Source: Lachnospiraceae bacterium | GTDB taxonomy: Bacteria; Bacillota; Clostridia; Lachnospirales; Lachnospiraceae | Assembly (NCBI GenBank): GCA_017520425.1 | Contig: JAFXFO010000011.1 | Span: forward strand, 34,523-98,522 | DNA: 64,000 bases | Direction: 5' to 3' | Shown: piece after piece, positions 53,046 to 61,805 of the stretch | Numbering within the stretch: the stretch's first letter is position 1 | How the letters are laid out: each line of letters begins with the position of its first letter | Program-made: the position numbers and the translations under genes | The notes under the pieces: model-generated | The model's database searches: none | Told to the model about the DNA's origin: nothing | Seen by the model: the letters and a program-made list of their open reading frames with translations, nothing else

Positions 53046-53714
53046 ATGAGTTTAGGAAAGAATCTTCAGTATTTACGTCGTCTTAGCAAGGATATGACAC
53101 AGGAAACATTGGCTGAGAAGCTGAATGTGAGCCGCCAGACCATCTCCAAGTGGGAAATGGATACCGCACAACCGGAAATAGAGAACGCAATTGAGCTGTG
53201 TAAGATATTTAACTGTTCACTGGATAATCTGTTTCGTGAAGAAATGGATAAGCGAAGTGACAACTACTCCAATCTTCGTGTGGAGGAAGTGGCAGGCTTC
53301 CGCTATATAGCCCATACGGTTGTCAGTTCTGACCCGGAAGGCGATGCTTTAGACCGTGTATTCAAGTTCGCAGCAGAACATGGTATAAAGGATCCAAGAG
53401 TAATCGGCTGGGACTTCCCACATGTTTCCGTGGAACAAACCAATGTTTACAATATGCATGGCTATACAGCAGCCTGGGTTCTTCCGGATGGTCTTACCCC
53501 TGAGGGATACGAAATCAAGGAACAGCCCAAACACAAATATGCGGCAATCCATATTGACAGACCCTTTGATAATCCCTTTGTAACCATCCCGGGTGCATAC
53601 CAAACCTTAAATGACTATATGAAAGTCAATGGAATCACCCATGATTATGATGGTGTCATCCCCTGTTTTGAAACAGATGGCGATACCATGGACATCTACA
53701 TTGCTTGTAACTAG
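53046..53714 (+). CDS. XRE-type regulator with GyrI-like effector domain
   Basis: 222 aa. The N-terminal Cro/C1 helix-turn-helix is LQYLRRLSKDMTQETLAEKLNVSRQTISKWE. The remaining ~150 residues are a GyrI-like/AraC-effector-binding domain (VAGFRYIAHTVVSSDPEGDAL, YAAIHIDRPFDNPF, IPCFETDGDTMDIYIAC). The combination suggests a small-molecule-responsive regulator. AAAAGGAG precedes the ATG. It is monocistronic with a terminator; its targets are unknown. Confidence 0.88.
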   Translation: MSLGKNLQYLRRLSKDMTQETLAEKLNVSRQTISKWEMDTAQPEIENAIELCKIFNCSLDNLFREEMDKRSDNYSNLRVEEVAGFRYIAHTVVSSDPEGDALDRVFKFAAEHGIKDPRVIGWDFPHVSVEQTNVYNMHGYTAAWVLPDGLTPEGYEIKEQPKHKYAAIHIDRPFDNPFVTIPGAYQTLNDYMKVNGITHDYDGVIPCFETDGDTMDIYIACN

Positions 53715-53727
53715 CTATTCTGACTCT

Positions 53728-53766
53728 CATCCCACTCCCCCACAAGGTAGTGGGATGTTTTATTTT
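53728..53766 (+). terminator. Terminator after the XRE/GyrI-like gene
   Basis: Stem CATCCCACT / AGTGGGATG followed by TTTTATTTT. Confidence 0.85.
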
Positions 53767-53784
53767 AACATCAGGCGCAAAGAT

Positions 53785-53906
53785 TTGACATATAGATGGA
53801 ATTTGGGTAGTATGAAAAGAGAATTAAGATTTTGATAATATACTCGGATAAGCAGTAAGTATATAGCACGAATTGCACATTAAAGTGCCCATTCGTGCTT
53901 TTTTTA
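53785..53906 (+). ncRNA. Promoter-terminator cassette without an ORF (possible small RNA)
   Basis: A promoter TTGACA (53785-53790), 17 nt, TAGTAT (53808-53813) is followed about 50 nt later by a terminator AGCACGAAT...ATTCGTGCT with seven T (53865-53906). Only a seven-codon frame lies between. This would make an ~85-nt RNA, or it is the remnant of a deleted gene. The promoter belongs to the family with a conserved spacer. Confidence 0.45.
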
Positions 53907-53909
53907 TCA

Positions 53910-53938
53910 TTGATGATTGAGTTTTTCTGCCTTATAAT
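53910..53938 (+). promoter_or_regulatory. Promoter of the DUF6440-like gene
   Basis: TTGATG (53910-53915), 17 nt, TATAAT (53933-53938). Confidence 0.7.
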
Positions 53939-53976
53939 CATAGCATAACAAATTGTTATTTTTTTATGAGGAGAAA

Positions 53977-54219
53977 ATGAAAATGGTAAACAAGACAGAA
54001 AGATTTATTAAAGTATATTCACAACCTAATGCAGAAGGGAACACTAAGGGAACCGAGATTTGGTTAGATCGAGTAACAGGTGTAAATTATCTGTTCTGTT
54101 ATTCGGGTTATGCAGAAAGCTTTACACCGCTTTTAGACAAAAACGGTAAGCCCATTATTACACCTCTAACAGAAGAAACGAGAGCCGGTTTTCATTGGAA
54201 CAATGAAAAAGTCGGATAA
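53977..54219 (+). CDS. DUF6440-like small protein
   Basis: 80 aa from the ATG at 53977 behind GAGGAG; the ATG at 53983 is an alternative. The pattern RFIKVYSQPN, EIWLDRVTGVNYLFCYSGYAESFTPLLDKNGKPII matches the DUF6440 family of small clostridial proteins of unknown function. It has its own promoter and terminator. Confidence 0.8.
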   Translation: MKMVNKTERFIKVYSQPNAEGNTKGTEIWLDRVTGVNYLFCYSGYAESFTPLLDKNGKPIITPLTEETRAGFHWNNEKVG

Positions 54220-54250
54220 AAGGGGGGACACTGTACTCCCCCTTTTTATT
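54218..54250 (+). terminator. Terminator after the DUF6440-like gene
   Basis: AAAGGGGG / CCCCCTTT stem ending in TTTTTATT. Confidence 0.8.
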
Positions 54251-54296
54251 GTCTAAAATAAAGCTTTCCCGGTCAAAAATGCCACTTCTGCCCTAT

Positions 54297-54325
54297 TTGA
54301 CGTGTAGTTGGAATTAGGGTAAAAT
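54297..54325 (+). promoter_or_regulatory. Conserved-spacer promoter, copy 2
   Basis: TTGACG (54297-54302), spacer TGTAGTTGGAATTAGGG, TAAAAT (54320-54325). The 20 bases from 54285 to 54304 (ending in TTGACGTG) recur exactly at 63682-63701. Confidence 0.75.
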
Positions 54326-54366
54326 GTAATAGTAATACTCTAACTTTTAGCTTAAAGGAGGACTGT

Positions 54367-54654
54367 ATGCAAAACACAGATGATAGGTACCTATATGTAA
54401 TATCCAATTGTGTTAGGTTTGGCTGTGGATATCGAATGGTATCCGGCAAAAAACAATATTTTGCTTTTCACGGAATCCCAGTTCGTAATTTCGACCTTTT
54501 TACAACAGCAGAAATTAGCGAAGAAGAATACAAACAAATCATCAAGGAATATCCGAACGAAATTAAAGCTGACAAAGAAACGGCATTGATTTTCAGGAAC
54601 AAATATGTGGAAAATCATACCGTGCTTCTTGAAGGCTGGAATAAATTATTGTAG
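54367..54654 (+). CDS. Small protein of unknown function
   Basis: 95 aa with AAAGGAGG upstream. It is soluble and rich in aromatic and charged residues (YLYVISNCVRFGCGYRMVSGKKQYFAF), with a C-terminal helical part (ISEEEYKQIIKEYPNEIKADKE). I do not recognise the family. It heads a small operon with the DUF1292-like gene 11 nt downstream. It is driven by the conserved-spacer promoter copy 2. Confidence 0.75.
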   Translation: MQNTDDRYLYVISNCVRFGCGYRMVSGKKQYFAFHGIPVRNFDLFTTAEISEEEYKQIIKEYPNEIKADKETALIFRNKYVENHTVLLEGWNKLL

Positions 54655-54665
54655 GAGAATATATT

Positions 54666-54956
54666 ATGGATTTCATGGGTAAAAAATTAGAGGATATTAT
54701 CGTGACACTTCCCTTTCAGGACGGGACAAGTATGGAGTGCGGCGTTTATTCTTATTTCGAGGTTAACCACAAAAGATATTTTGCATTACTTCCGCTGAAG
54801 GGGAAAAAGGAACTGGATTTTTCTCAAAACTTCATGCTCTATGAGGTGGAAGAAGATGAAGATCATAATCCTATTGTTATGTATATCGAGGATGATATAG
54901 AGTACGCTATTGCAGCAAGGTATTTCTCGGATCAGTTGGAAATGAGGAAGAATTGA
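54666..54956 (+). CDS. DUF1292-like protein
   Basis: 96 aa. It has the DUF1292 layout: a beta-rich core CGVYSYFEVNHKRYFALLPL, then an acidic stretch YEVEEDEDHNPIVMYIEDDIEYAIAARYF. Small DUF1292 proteins are widespread in Firmicutes and of unknown function. It lies between two unknown small genes, in one operon. Confidence 0.82.
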   Translation: MDFMGKKLEDIIVTLPFQDGTSMECGVYSYFEVNHKRYFALLPLKGKKELDFSQNFMLYEVEEDEDHNPIVMYIEDDIEYAIAARYFSDQLEMRKN

Positions 54957-54971
54957 GGAGAAAGTAGGTAA

Positions 54972-55289
54972 ATGTATCTATACCACTATTACGAAAAAGC
55001 ACTGGGCCCGTTTAAGAATCTTTCGGAGTTACCCCGGGAGGAGGCCAACAATGTCATAAAGCGCATAAAGGAAACCAAACCGAATGTGCAGTGCGCTTCA
55101 AGAGATGATGACTGGAAGGAATACCGCCGTAAGCTATACACCTACAAAGAAATCCTGGAAATCATCAAGAAATATGATCTGCCCCAGAAGTGGAACGATG
55201 ACGGCAAGTTCGGCCCGGAGCGGTATGTGGAAGCACATATTTGGAGCGATAAGACCATAGGGAAGTATCGACAGATGGAAAACAAATAA
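54972..55289 (+). CDS. Small charged protein of unknown function
   Basis: 105 aa, starting 15 nt after the previous stop (GAGGAGAAAG upstream). Mostly helical and Lys/Glu/Tyr-rich (ALGPFKNLSELPREEANNVIKRIKE; YKEILEIIKKYDLPQKWNDDGKFGPERYV). No signal peptide or membrane segment. Family not recognised. It is the last gene of the three-gene operon and is followed by a strong terminator. Confidence 0.75.
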   Translation: MYLYHYYEKALGPFKNLSELPREEANNVIKRIKETKPNVQCASRDDDWKEYRRKLYTYKEILEIIKKYDLPQKWNDDGKFGPERYVEAHIWSDKTIGKYRQMENK

Positions 55290-55306
55290 TTTTACCTGAA
55301 ACTAGC

Positions 55307-55346
55307 AACTCTCCCACTATTCTATATGATAGTGGGAGAGTTTTTT
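55307..55346. terminator. Terminator between converging genes
   Basis: 14-bp perfect stem AACTCTCCCACTAT / ATAGTGGGAGAGTT followed by TTTT on the plus strand. Confidence 0.9.
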
Positions 55347-55363
55347 GCTACATTCTACTACCC

Positions 55364-56092
55364 CTACTCAGCCAATTCTACCTTATCCAGATCTTTCTTT
55401 ATCTCTTCGTATAAGCTGTCAACTGTCCAACGAGTATCCGCAGTTGTAGAAAATTCAAAATGCGCTATATCCACACATATTTCAGGTATATCCTTTTTTT
55501 CAAGTATTTTATTAAACCCAAGACTCATACCTGCAAACTTGTATGAATCATATGGATATTTGGTTTTTTTGCGATAATCTCTATCATAGGTCATGCTTAA
55601 CAAGGTATCTATCTCTACTGCAGCTGCCACAAAATTATTCACTATTTTCTGATTTTCCTCCGGTGTTCCTATATATGTCTCCAAGGAGAAGGAATAGCTC
55701 GTCGAAATTTTACCTTTTAGATAATCATCTAACTCATATTTTTCAAGAATTTCCATAATCGCATCCTCATTACAAGCCAAAACAGCATGGCTGTAATCAT
55801 CAGTTACGTTATTCTCCAGCGGAAGTATTTCAACCGTCGCCCCATCTATATTAGGTTTTGTCAAAGTGCTTATGATACTAAAGGTATTTCCCTTGGAATC
55901 TGTAAATACGTAATGGATGTTTGTAGCACTAATCTTTTTCGTTTCAACAAAGGTAACCCCTCCACCCATCAAATCATTAGCAATTTTTTCTGCCTGTTTT
56001 TGAGTAATATGCCTGTCATCACTACAAGACCTAAGTATTGTAATTAATAAAAAGCAAATAACAATAATCCAAATTATTCTTCCTTTTTTCAT
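55364..56092 (-). CDS. Putative lipoprotein of unknown function
   Basis: 242 aa from the ATG at 56092, which has GGGGGAG 9 nt upstream. An N-terminal hydrophobic segment (IWIIVICFLLITIL) runs to a Cys in LRSCSDD, a possible lipobox though Arg-Ser before Cys is not ideal. The body alternates strands and helices (VTFVETKKISATNIHYVFTDSKGNTFSI). No recognised domain. It is probably exported and membrane-anchored. Confidence 0.72.
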   Translation of the reverse strand: MKKGRIIWIIVICFLLITILRSCSDDRHITQKQAEKIANDLMGGGVTFVETKKISATNIHYVFTDSKGNTFSIISTLTKPNIDGATVEILPLENNVTDDYSHAVLACNEDAIMEILEKYELDDYLKGKISTSYSFSLETYIGTPEENQKIVNNFVAAAVEIDTLLSMTYDRDYRKKTKYPYDSYKFAGMSLGFNKILEKKDIPEICVDIAHFEFSTTADTRWTVDSLYEEIKKDLDKVELAE

Positions 56093-56200
56093 AATCATTT
56101 CTCCCCCTTATCTTTCCTATTCTACTATCAACAACTATATGTGCTTTGCACTGATTATGCAAGACTTTTTGTATATCCTAATGTATAGCTTCCCAAAATG

Positions 56201-56236
56201 CCAAGTACACTTGGCCAAAAATGTAAAGTATACTTT
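56201..56236. promoter_or_regulatory. Pair of palindromic operator-like sites
   Basis: CCAAGTACACTTGG (56201-56214) and AAAGTATACTTT (56225-56236) share the core AAGTAYACTT. Their centres are 23 bp apart, about two helical turns. They lie just upstream of the DUF6442/XRE gene pair and are the likely binding sites of that regulator. Confidence 0.55.
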
Positions 56237-56271
56237 GAAAAAATACAAAAATATATCAGGAGAACAACAAA

Positions 56272-56607
56272 ATGAACAAAGAAGAAATTTTAGCAATGAG
56301 CAGACAGGAAAACAAAAATATAGATTTGGTTGATAAGGAAATTGAAATTAAGAGTATTGCAACTGCTGGACGGGTTATGACAGCTGTGTGCATCGTATTA
56401 CATATTGCTGTGTTTTTGATTACAGGTACGAAGAATTCCGGATTCTTTGACATCGCGGCTATCTACAACGCAGTCCTTTTTACCATGAAAGGCATCAAGC
56501 TGAACGACCGCAACAAGTTAATCACCGGAATCATTTGGTCCATATTGGCAGTCGGCCTTACCGTTGAATATTTCTATCGTTTAATTACTACAGCAGGTAT
56601 TTTATAA
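56272..56607 (+). CDS. DUF6442-like membrane protein
   Basis: 111 aa. The N-terminal soluble part is MNKEEILAMSRQENKNIDLVDKEIEIKS. Three membrane segments follow (VMTAVCIVLHIAVFLI, FDIAAIYNAVLFTM and GIIWSILAVGLTVEYFY). This matches the DUF6442 family that is usually paired with a short XRE regulator, as here (13 nt gap). Role unknown. Confidence 0.82.
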   Translation: MNKEEILAMSRQENKNIDLVDKEIEIKSIATAGRVMTAVCIVLHIAVFLITGTKNSGFFDIAAIYNAVLFTMKGIKLNDRNKLITGIIWSILAVGLTVEYFYRLITTAGIL

Positions 56608-56620
56608 GTGAGGTAGCTAT

Positions 56621-56830
56621 ATGAAAGAGGATTTGGTATTAAAAAATCGTTTGAAGGAGCTTCGCAAGCAACAGAAGCTATCTCAGGATGAACTGGCAAA
56701 TATGGTCGGTGTATCCAGGAATACCATCAGTTCTATCGAAACAGGACAGTTTAGTCCCACTGCTAAGCTGGCATTGATTATATGTATTGCCTTAGATAAG
56801 CAGTTTGAAGAAGTGTTCTATTTTGATTAA
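56621..56830 (+). CDS. Short XRE-family regulator
   Basis: 69 aa consisting only of a Cro/C1 helix-turn-helix: RLKELRKQQKLSQDELANMVGVSRNTISSIETGQFSPT and the ending KQFEEVFYFD. Such short regulators sit after DUF6442-type membrane proteins. It probably represses its own operon through the two palindromes at 56201-56236. Confidence 0.92.
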   Translation: MKEDLVLKNRLKELRKQQKLSQDELANMVGVSRNTISSIETGQFSPTAKLALIICIALDKQFEEVFYFD

Positions 56831-56855
56831 ACAATATGTATAATGGAAATTGGGG

Positions 56856-56932
56856 TAGAATATCAGCATTCTGAGAAATACCGACAAGAAAGTTCCGGCC
56901 CTTATATACCCTATTCGGACCGAAACTTTCTT
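56856..56932. other. Degenerate conserved-spacer promoter and inverted repeat
   Basis: TATAATGGAAATTGGGG followed by TAGAAT (56856-56861) matches the spacer and -10 of the conserved promoter family, but the -35 (AATATG) is lost. An inverted repeat AAGAAAGTTCCGG / CCGAAACTTTCTT (56886-56932) follows, without a T run on either strand. No gene lies between, so it looks like a relic. Confidence 0.4.
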
Positions 56933-56953
56933 ACCGAAAATCCTCCCTCCACT

Positions 56954-57796
56954 TTATCCCTTCACTGCGCCTGCCACCACACCTTCGATGATGTATTTCT
57001 GACAGAATAGATAAAATACAATTATGGGGATGATAGATAAAACCAACAGTGCCATCAGTGCACCATAGTCTTTGGCTCCGTAGGAGCCCATCAGGTATTG
57101 GACTGCTACCGGTATGGTTTTGTAGGGAGTACCTACGCCGATTACCAGATAGGGCAATAAATAGTCATTCCAAATCCACATTGCATTCAGAATTGCTACG
57201 GTTATAGCTGTGGGTTTCAGAATAGGTAGTACAATTCGAAAATAGGTCTTCACAGGATTGCAGCCATCCATCATGGCTGCTTCTTCTATTTCCAGCGGAA
57301 TCCCCTTCACAAATCCTGAAAACATAAATACGGACAAGCCGGCACCAAATCCGAGATATAATACCACCATCCCCAAGGGGTTGTTTAGCTTCAACATATC
57401 TGCCAGCTTGGACATGGTAAACATAATCATCTGGAAGGGCACCACCATAGAGAATACAAAGACATAATACAATGCTTCTGAGCTTTTTGTTTTTACTCTT
57501 GTAATGTACCAGGCTGTCATGGAGGTAAACAGTACGATTACTCCCACCGAAATAACCGTAATAAACATGGACCATCCAAAAGCCGAAAAAAATCCGGCCC
57601 TATCTATTCCTCTAGCATAGTTCTCCAATCCCGCAAACAATTCTCCTCTGGGAAGTGCGAACGGTTGATCGCTGATAAAAAACCTTCCCTTAAAGGAATT
57701 CATGAGTACGAAGAAAATGGGAGTCACAAACACCAATACCAAAACACACAACAGCATGAATATGAATGTCTTTTGCAAAGTTTTTCTTCTTTTCAT
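56954..57796 (-). CDS. Sugar ABC importer permease (MalG-like)
   Basis: 280 aa with six membrane helices and the MalG-type EAA loop (EIEEAAMMDGCNPVKTYFRIVLPILKP) and C-terminal QKYIIEGVVAGAVKG. Its start shares one base with the stop of the upstream permease gene (TGATG). It is the last gene of the glucosidase/ABC operon. Confidence 0.93.
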   Translation of the reverse strand: MKRRKTLQKTFIFMLLCVLVLVFVTPIFFVLMNSFKGRFFISDQPFALPRGELFAGLENYARGIDRAGFFSAFGWSMFITVISVGVIVLFTSMTAWYITRVKTKSSEALYYVFVFSMVVPFQMIMFTMSKLADMLKLNNPLGMVVLYLGFGAGLSVFMFSGFVKGIPLEIEEAAMMDGCNPVKTYFRIVLPILKPTAITVAILNAMWIWNDYLLPYLVIGVGTPYKTIPVAVQYLMGSYGAKDYGALMALLVLSIIPIIVFYLFCQKYIIEGVVAGAVKG

Positions 57797-58638
57797 CAGC
57801 TTTCCACCTCCTTATGTCTGGTTAAAACCAGCTGTACCATGGCTATTCCCGCCACAATCAGGAAAAACAACACTGCCTTGGCCTGTCCTACACCCTCAAA
57901 TCCCACCTTATCATAAAAAGTTTTATAAATATCCAATGCCAGCATAGTGGTTTTACCCGATGGTCCTCCACCGGTCAGTGCCAGATTCTGGTCAAACATC
58001 TTGAAGGAATTAGATATGGTCAAAAACAGACATATTGTGATGGAGGGCATCATCATGGGTATCGTCACCCGAAATAAAGTCCGCAGCTTATTTGCTCCGT
58101 CAATCTTTGCAGCTTCCAATACATCTGTAGAGACATTCTGCAATCCTGCTATATAGATTACCATAATATATCCTATCATCTGCCAGTTCATGAGAATAAT
58201 CAATCCCCAGTAACCATACTTTGCATCCATCAACATGGTCATTCCAAAGCCGGACAACACACCGTTAATCATGGATTGCCAAATGTAACCTAATACTATT
58301 CCTCCTATAAGATTGGGCATAAAAAACACTGTTCTGAACAAATTTCTGCCCGGCAGTTTCTGTGTCAGCATTAGTGCCAGTAAAAAACCAAATACATTGA
58401 TTGTCACAATGGCCACCCCCGCAAACAACACCGTAAAAATCAGTGCTCTCAAAAAATCCTGATTAGAAAATGCTTTTATATAATTGGCAGTTCCCACAAA
58501 TCTTGCATTGGTAACGGTAGTAAATTCACAAAAGGATAAATACACACCCATTACAAAAGGTACCACAAATGCAATCAGAAAAGCTACAAGGGTAGGCAAC
58601 ACAAAGAGTGGGAAATATTTTTTCATCGTTTTTTCCAT
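57796..58638 (-). CDS. Sugar ABC importer permease (MalF-like)
   Basis: 280 aa with six membrane helices. The EAA loop is DVLEAAKIDGANKLRTLFRVTIPMMMP, and LTGGGPSGKTTMLALDIYKTFY is typical of MalF-type sugar permeases. With the MalG-like partner and the binding protein it forms a CUT1-type importer. No ATPase gene is present, so a shared MsmK-type ATPase elsewhere is expected. Confidence 0.93.
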   Translation of the reverse strand: MEKTMKKYFPLFVLPTLVAFLIAFVVPFVMGVYLSFCEFTTVTNARFVGTANYIKAFSNQDFLRALIFTVLFAGVAIVTINVFGFLLALMLTQKLPGRNLFRTVFFMPNLIGGIVLGYIWQSMINGVLSGFGMTMLMDAKYGYWGLIILMNWQMIGYIMVIYIAGLQNVSTDVLEAAKIDGANKLRTLFRVTIPMMMPSITICLFLTISNSFKMFDQNLALTGGGPSGKTTMLALDIYKTFYDKVGFEGVGQAKAVLFFLIVAGIAMVQLVLTRHKEVES

Positions 58639-58735
58639 AAATACCTCTCCTCCATCTTAAGCAGTAACACAAGTAATACTTGTACTTGTGCCACTACCAA
58701 AGACATTCATCCATAACAATACTTTACTTTGTAAA

Positions 58736-60070
58736 TTACTGATTCAGTAAGGCTTTCTCAGCCTTCCACTGTTCCTGCACTACGCTTACCACCCCATTCC
58801 AATCCATGGTTCCCTGTGCATACTCCAGCAAAGCACCGCCAAACGCATCCTTAAAGGTCTGGCTGGGGAAGGTGGTAAATATCCAGGGAATGGACACCTT
58901 ACCGCTTTCCATTATCTTTAACATAGACTTAGCCAGTGGATCCGCCGGCTTCTCTTCCTCTGTAAAAGTGGTAAAGGGAGCTACATTACCCAATTTATTT
59001 ACCATATAATCCTTACCGGTAGGCGAACTAATCAACCAATACACAAAATCCGCTGAAGCCTTCCTATCTGCCTCAGAAGCCTGACTATTGATACAGAAAT
59101 AATTTTCCGTACCCACACTTAAACCTTGGTTTTCTTCACCCTCCAGTCCCATGTAGATGGGTAAGAATCCGATATTTTCTGCCTTTACCACATTGCCGGA
59201 CACCTCTGCAATCTGTCCCCATGCCCAGTTACCGTTCTGCACCATAGCACACTGTCCCAACGCGAATTCTGCCATGGAATCATTAACGCCCTTGCTTCCC
59301 AACATCTTAGGCTCTGTAGTAGAGTTCTGAAGGTACAAATCAAAAATATTCTTAAAATTCTTCTGGAATGCAAAGTTAATCTCCTGCATATCAGTCACAC
59401 CATTTGCCTGATACTCTGCATAAACAGGCAAATTAGCCAAATGCGTATGCCATCTCCATTCTTCACTGGGAAGCAGGGATGTAGCTGCAAATACACCTCG
59501 AATACCTAATTCTTCCTTCTTAGACTGCATATCCTCTACAACTGCTTTCAAAGTGGCAAAATTATTGATTTCCTCAATAGAACCCACTACAGCACCTGTA
59601 GTTGCAAAATAACGATTCATAATCTCCAGATTATAAATAATTCCATACCCTTCCATGGTATAAGGTACTCCGTACACACCACCATCTTCTCCCTTTATGG
59701 CCAATTCCTTGTCACTAAGAGCCTGGTAAAACTGTGTATCAGAAAGATCTGCACAATAATCTTTCCACGCCTGATACCCTATGGGACCATTAATCTGAAA
59801 TAAGGTGGGCGCATCCGACTTTACAATTTCGGATTTCAAAGTTGACTCATAATTTCCACCGGCAGCAGTTACCACCTTTACCTTTACACCGGTCTCCTGT
59901 TCATAAACTTCTGCAATTTCTTCCCAAACCTCAGCCACTTCCGGCTTAAAGTTCATATAATATACACTACCGGTGTCACTATCTTCTTGATTTTCTGCAC
60001 TACCACATCCGGCTAAGGCAGATATTGCCAACACCATACTTAACAAAGTTCCCAATAATCTCTTCTTCAT
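58736..60070 (-). CDS. Sugar ABC importer binding lipoprotein
   Basis: 444 aa from the ATG at 60070 (GGAGG 6 nt upstream). The signal ends with ISALAGCGS. Family 1 signatures are WEEIAEVYEQETGVKVKVVTAAGGNYESTL, APTLFQINGP, ALGQCAMVQNGNWAWGQIAEV and ADFVYWLISSPTGKDYMV. It is placed between the alpha-glucosidase gene and the permeases, so alpha-1,6- or alpha-1,4-linked gluco-oligosaccharides are the probable ligands (inference). Confidence 0.93.
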   Translation of the reverse strand: MKKRLLGTLLSMVLAISALAGCGSAENQEDSDTGSVYYMNFKPEVAEVWEEIAEVYEQETGVKVKVVTAAGGNYESTLKSEIVKSDAPTLFQINGPIGYQAWKDYCADLSDTQFYQALSDKELAIKGEDGGVYGVPYTMEGYGIIYNLEIMNRYFATTGAVVGSIEEINNFATLKAVVEDMQSKKEELGIRGVFAATSLLPSEEWRWHTHLANLPVYAEYQANGVTDMQEINFAFQKNFKNIFDLYLQNSTTEPKMLGSKGVNDSMAEFALGQCAMVQNGNWAWGQIAEVSGNVVKAENIGFLPIYMGLEGEENQGLSVGTENYFCINSQASEADRKASADFVYWLISSPTGKDYMVNKLGNVAPFTTFTEEEKPADPLAKSMLKIMESGKVSIPWIFTTFPSQTFKDAFGGALLEYAQGTMDWNGVVSVVQEQWKAEKALLNQ

Positions 60071-60112
60071 TACTTCCTCCATTCTAAACCAGCACTATCC
60101 GTTACATTATTT

Positions 60113-61783
60113 CTATCCCACACTTAAAACCACTACCTGAAAGGGCTTCAAAATCAGACTTTCTCCTGCCCAATCCACATCTGCGTTGGATAACAATACC
60201 TGCTTCTCTCTTGAATCCTGTAAAGGGACTATTTTCTCTTCTTCCAGAAAATTACCCGCCACAAAAATGTCCTGTCTGCCACCCTTTCTGAAATAAGCCA
60301 TCAAACCATGCTCTTCTTCCAAATAAGGAATGGTTTCGCCATATACAAGGATATCTTCATACTTCTCACTTCTTCTAAGAGATGACAGTCTACGATAAAA
60401 ATTCAACATACTCTCCGAGTTCTGTTCCTGCTCCTTAGCATTAATTCTTACATAATTAGGATTTACCTGTAGCCAGGGAGTGCCAGTAGTAAAACCGGCA
60501 TTCTCTGTGTCATCCCACTGAAAAGGCGTTCTTCCGTTATCACGGGAATACTGACTGATAACCTTCATGGCATCTTCTTTACTCATTCCCACTCTCATAC
60601 ATTCTTCATACTCTGCTATACTACTAATATCATTCACCTGGTCTATAGAAGTATAAGCCATATTCTCCATGCCCAGTTCCTGCCCCTGATAAATAAAGGG
60701 TAATCCCTTTAGTAAGAAATACTCTGCTGCCAAAAGCTTCTTACCCATATCATGACGTGCTACTTCAGGCAAATAGTAGCTAACCCCTCTGGGCTCATCA
60801 TGATTTTCAATAATATTGGAATACATACCGCTTCCTTCTGCCTTTCTCTGACTATTAAAGCAACACTGCTTATATTCATCTACGGTAGGAATACGATTAT
60901 CGTACCAGCCCTTGGGCGATTTGCCTGCATTGGTCTGACTGAAGTCAAAAATAGTAGAAAAATAGCCATTCTCTCCCATGAAATCCTTCAGTTCCTCTTC
61001 CTTTTCATTAAAAACCTCACCTACTGCAAAAGCATCATACTTGTAAAAAGTTTCATCCCGCATTTCTCCCAAAAAGTCACCTATACCGGAAGCATGTTTT
61101 AGCACCTCACTCATATCACATAAGCCATCGGTTCTGTCTGCCGGATAGTCTTGAAAAGGTAAAGGTTTTTTAATATTAATGATAGCATCCACACGATAAC
61201 CACCCAGGCCTTTCTCCAGCCACCAGTTCATCATCTTATATACCTCTTCACGCACCTTGGGATTCTCCCAGTTCAAATCCGGCTGTTTTTTATGGAAGGA
61301 ATGGAAATAATACCAATCGGTACCCGCTAATGGCTCCCACACCGAGCCTCCGAAATAGGAGCGCCAATTGCAAGGTAGCTTACCATTTTCCTTCTTTGCA
61401 AAGTAAAAATATTTGCCATACTCTCCTTCCGGATCCTCACATGCTTTGCGAAACCACTCATGTTCATCAGAGCAATGATTTACTACCAAATCCATTACAA
61501 TTTTAATATTCCGCTTATCCGCTTCCTTCAATAGTTCCTCCATATCTGCCATAGTTCCAAACATAGGGTCAATAGCATAATAATCCGCTATATCATAGCC
61601 CTGATCTGCACAAGGAGAAACATATACCGGAGATATCCACAAAATACCGATTCCTAATTCCTGCAGATAATCCAGCCTCTTAATAATACCCGGAATATCA
61701 CCAATCCCATCCCCATTAGTATCCTGAAAACTCTTAGGATAAATCTGATATGCAATCTTGTTTTGCCACCACTTTCTTTTCAT
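60113..61783 (-). CDS. Alpha-glucosidase (GH13, oligo-1,6-glucosidase-like)
   Basis: 556 aa from the ATG at 61783 (AAAGGAAG upstream); the longer frame to 61855 crosses the operator. GH13 regions are KIVMDLVVNHCSDEH, GGYRVDAIINI (nucleophile Asp), AVGEVFNE (acid/base Glu) and NIIENHDEPRG. There is no signal peptide, so it cleaves imported oligosaccharides in the cytoplasm. It is the first gene of the operon, directly downstream of a LacI-type palindrome. Trehalose-6-phosphate or sucrose hydrolysis is an alternative within the family. Confidence 0.92.
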   Translation of the reverse strand: MKRKWWQNKIAYQIYPKSFQDTNGDGIGDIPGIIKRLDYLQELGIGILWISPVYVSPCADQGYDIADYYAIDPMFGTMADMEELLKEADKRNIKIVMDLVVNHCSDEHEWFRKACEDPEGEYGKYFYFAKKENGKLPCNWRSYFGGSVWEPLAGTDWYYFHSFHKKQPDLNWENPKVREEVYKMMNWWLEKGLGGYRVDAIINIKKPLPFQDYPADRTDGLCDMSEVLKHASGIGDFLGEMRDETFYKYDAFAVGEVFNEKEEELKDFMGENGYFSTIFDFSQTNAGKSPKGWYDNRIPTVDEYKQCCFNSQRKAEGSGMYSNIIENHDEPRGVSYYLPEVARHDMGKKLLAAEYFLLKGLPFIYQGQELGMENMAYTSIDQVNDISSIAEYEECMRVGMSKEDAMKVISQYSRDNGRTPFQWDDTENAGFTTGTPWLQVNPNYVRINAKEQEQNSESMLNFYRRLSSLRRSEKYEDILVYGETIPYLEEEHGLMAYFRKGGRQDIFVAGNFLEEEKIVPLQDSREKQVLLSNADVDWAGESLILKPFQVVVLSVG

Positions 61784-61805
61784 ATCTGCACTTCCTTTCT
61801 GCAAC

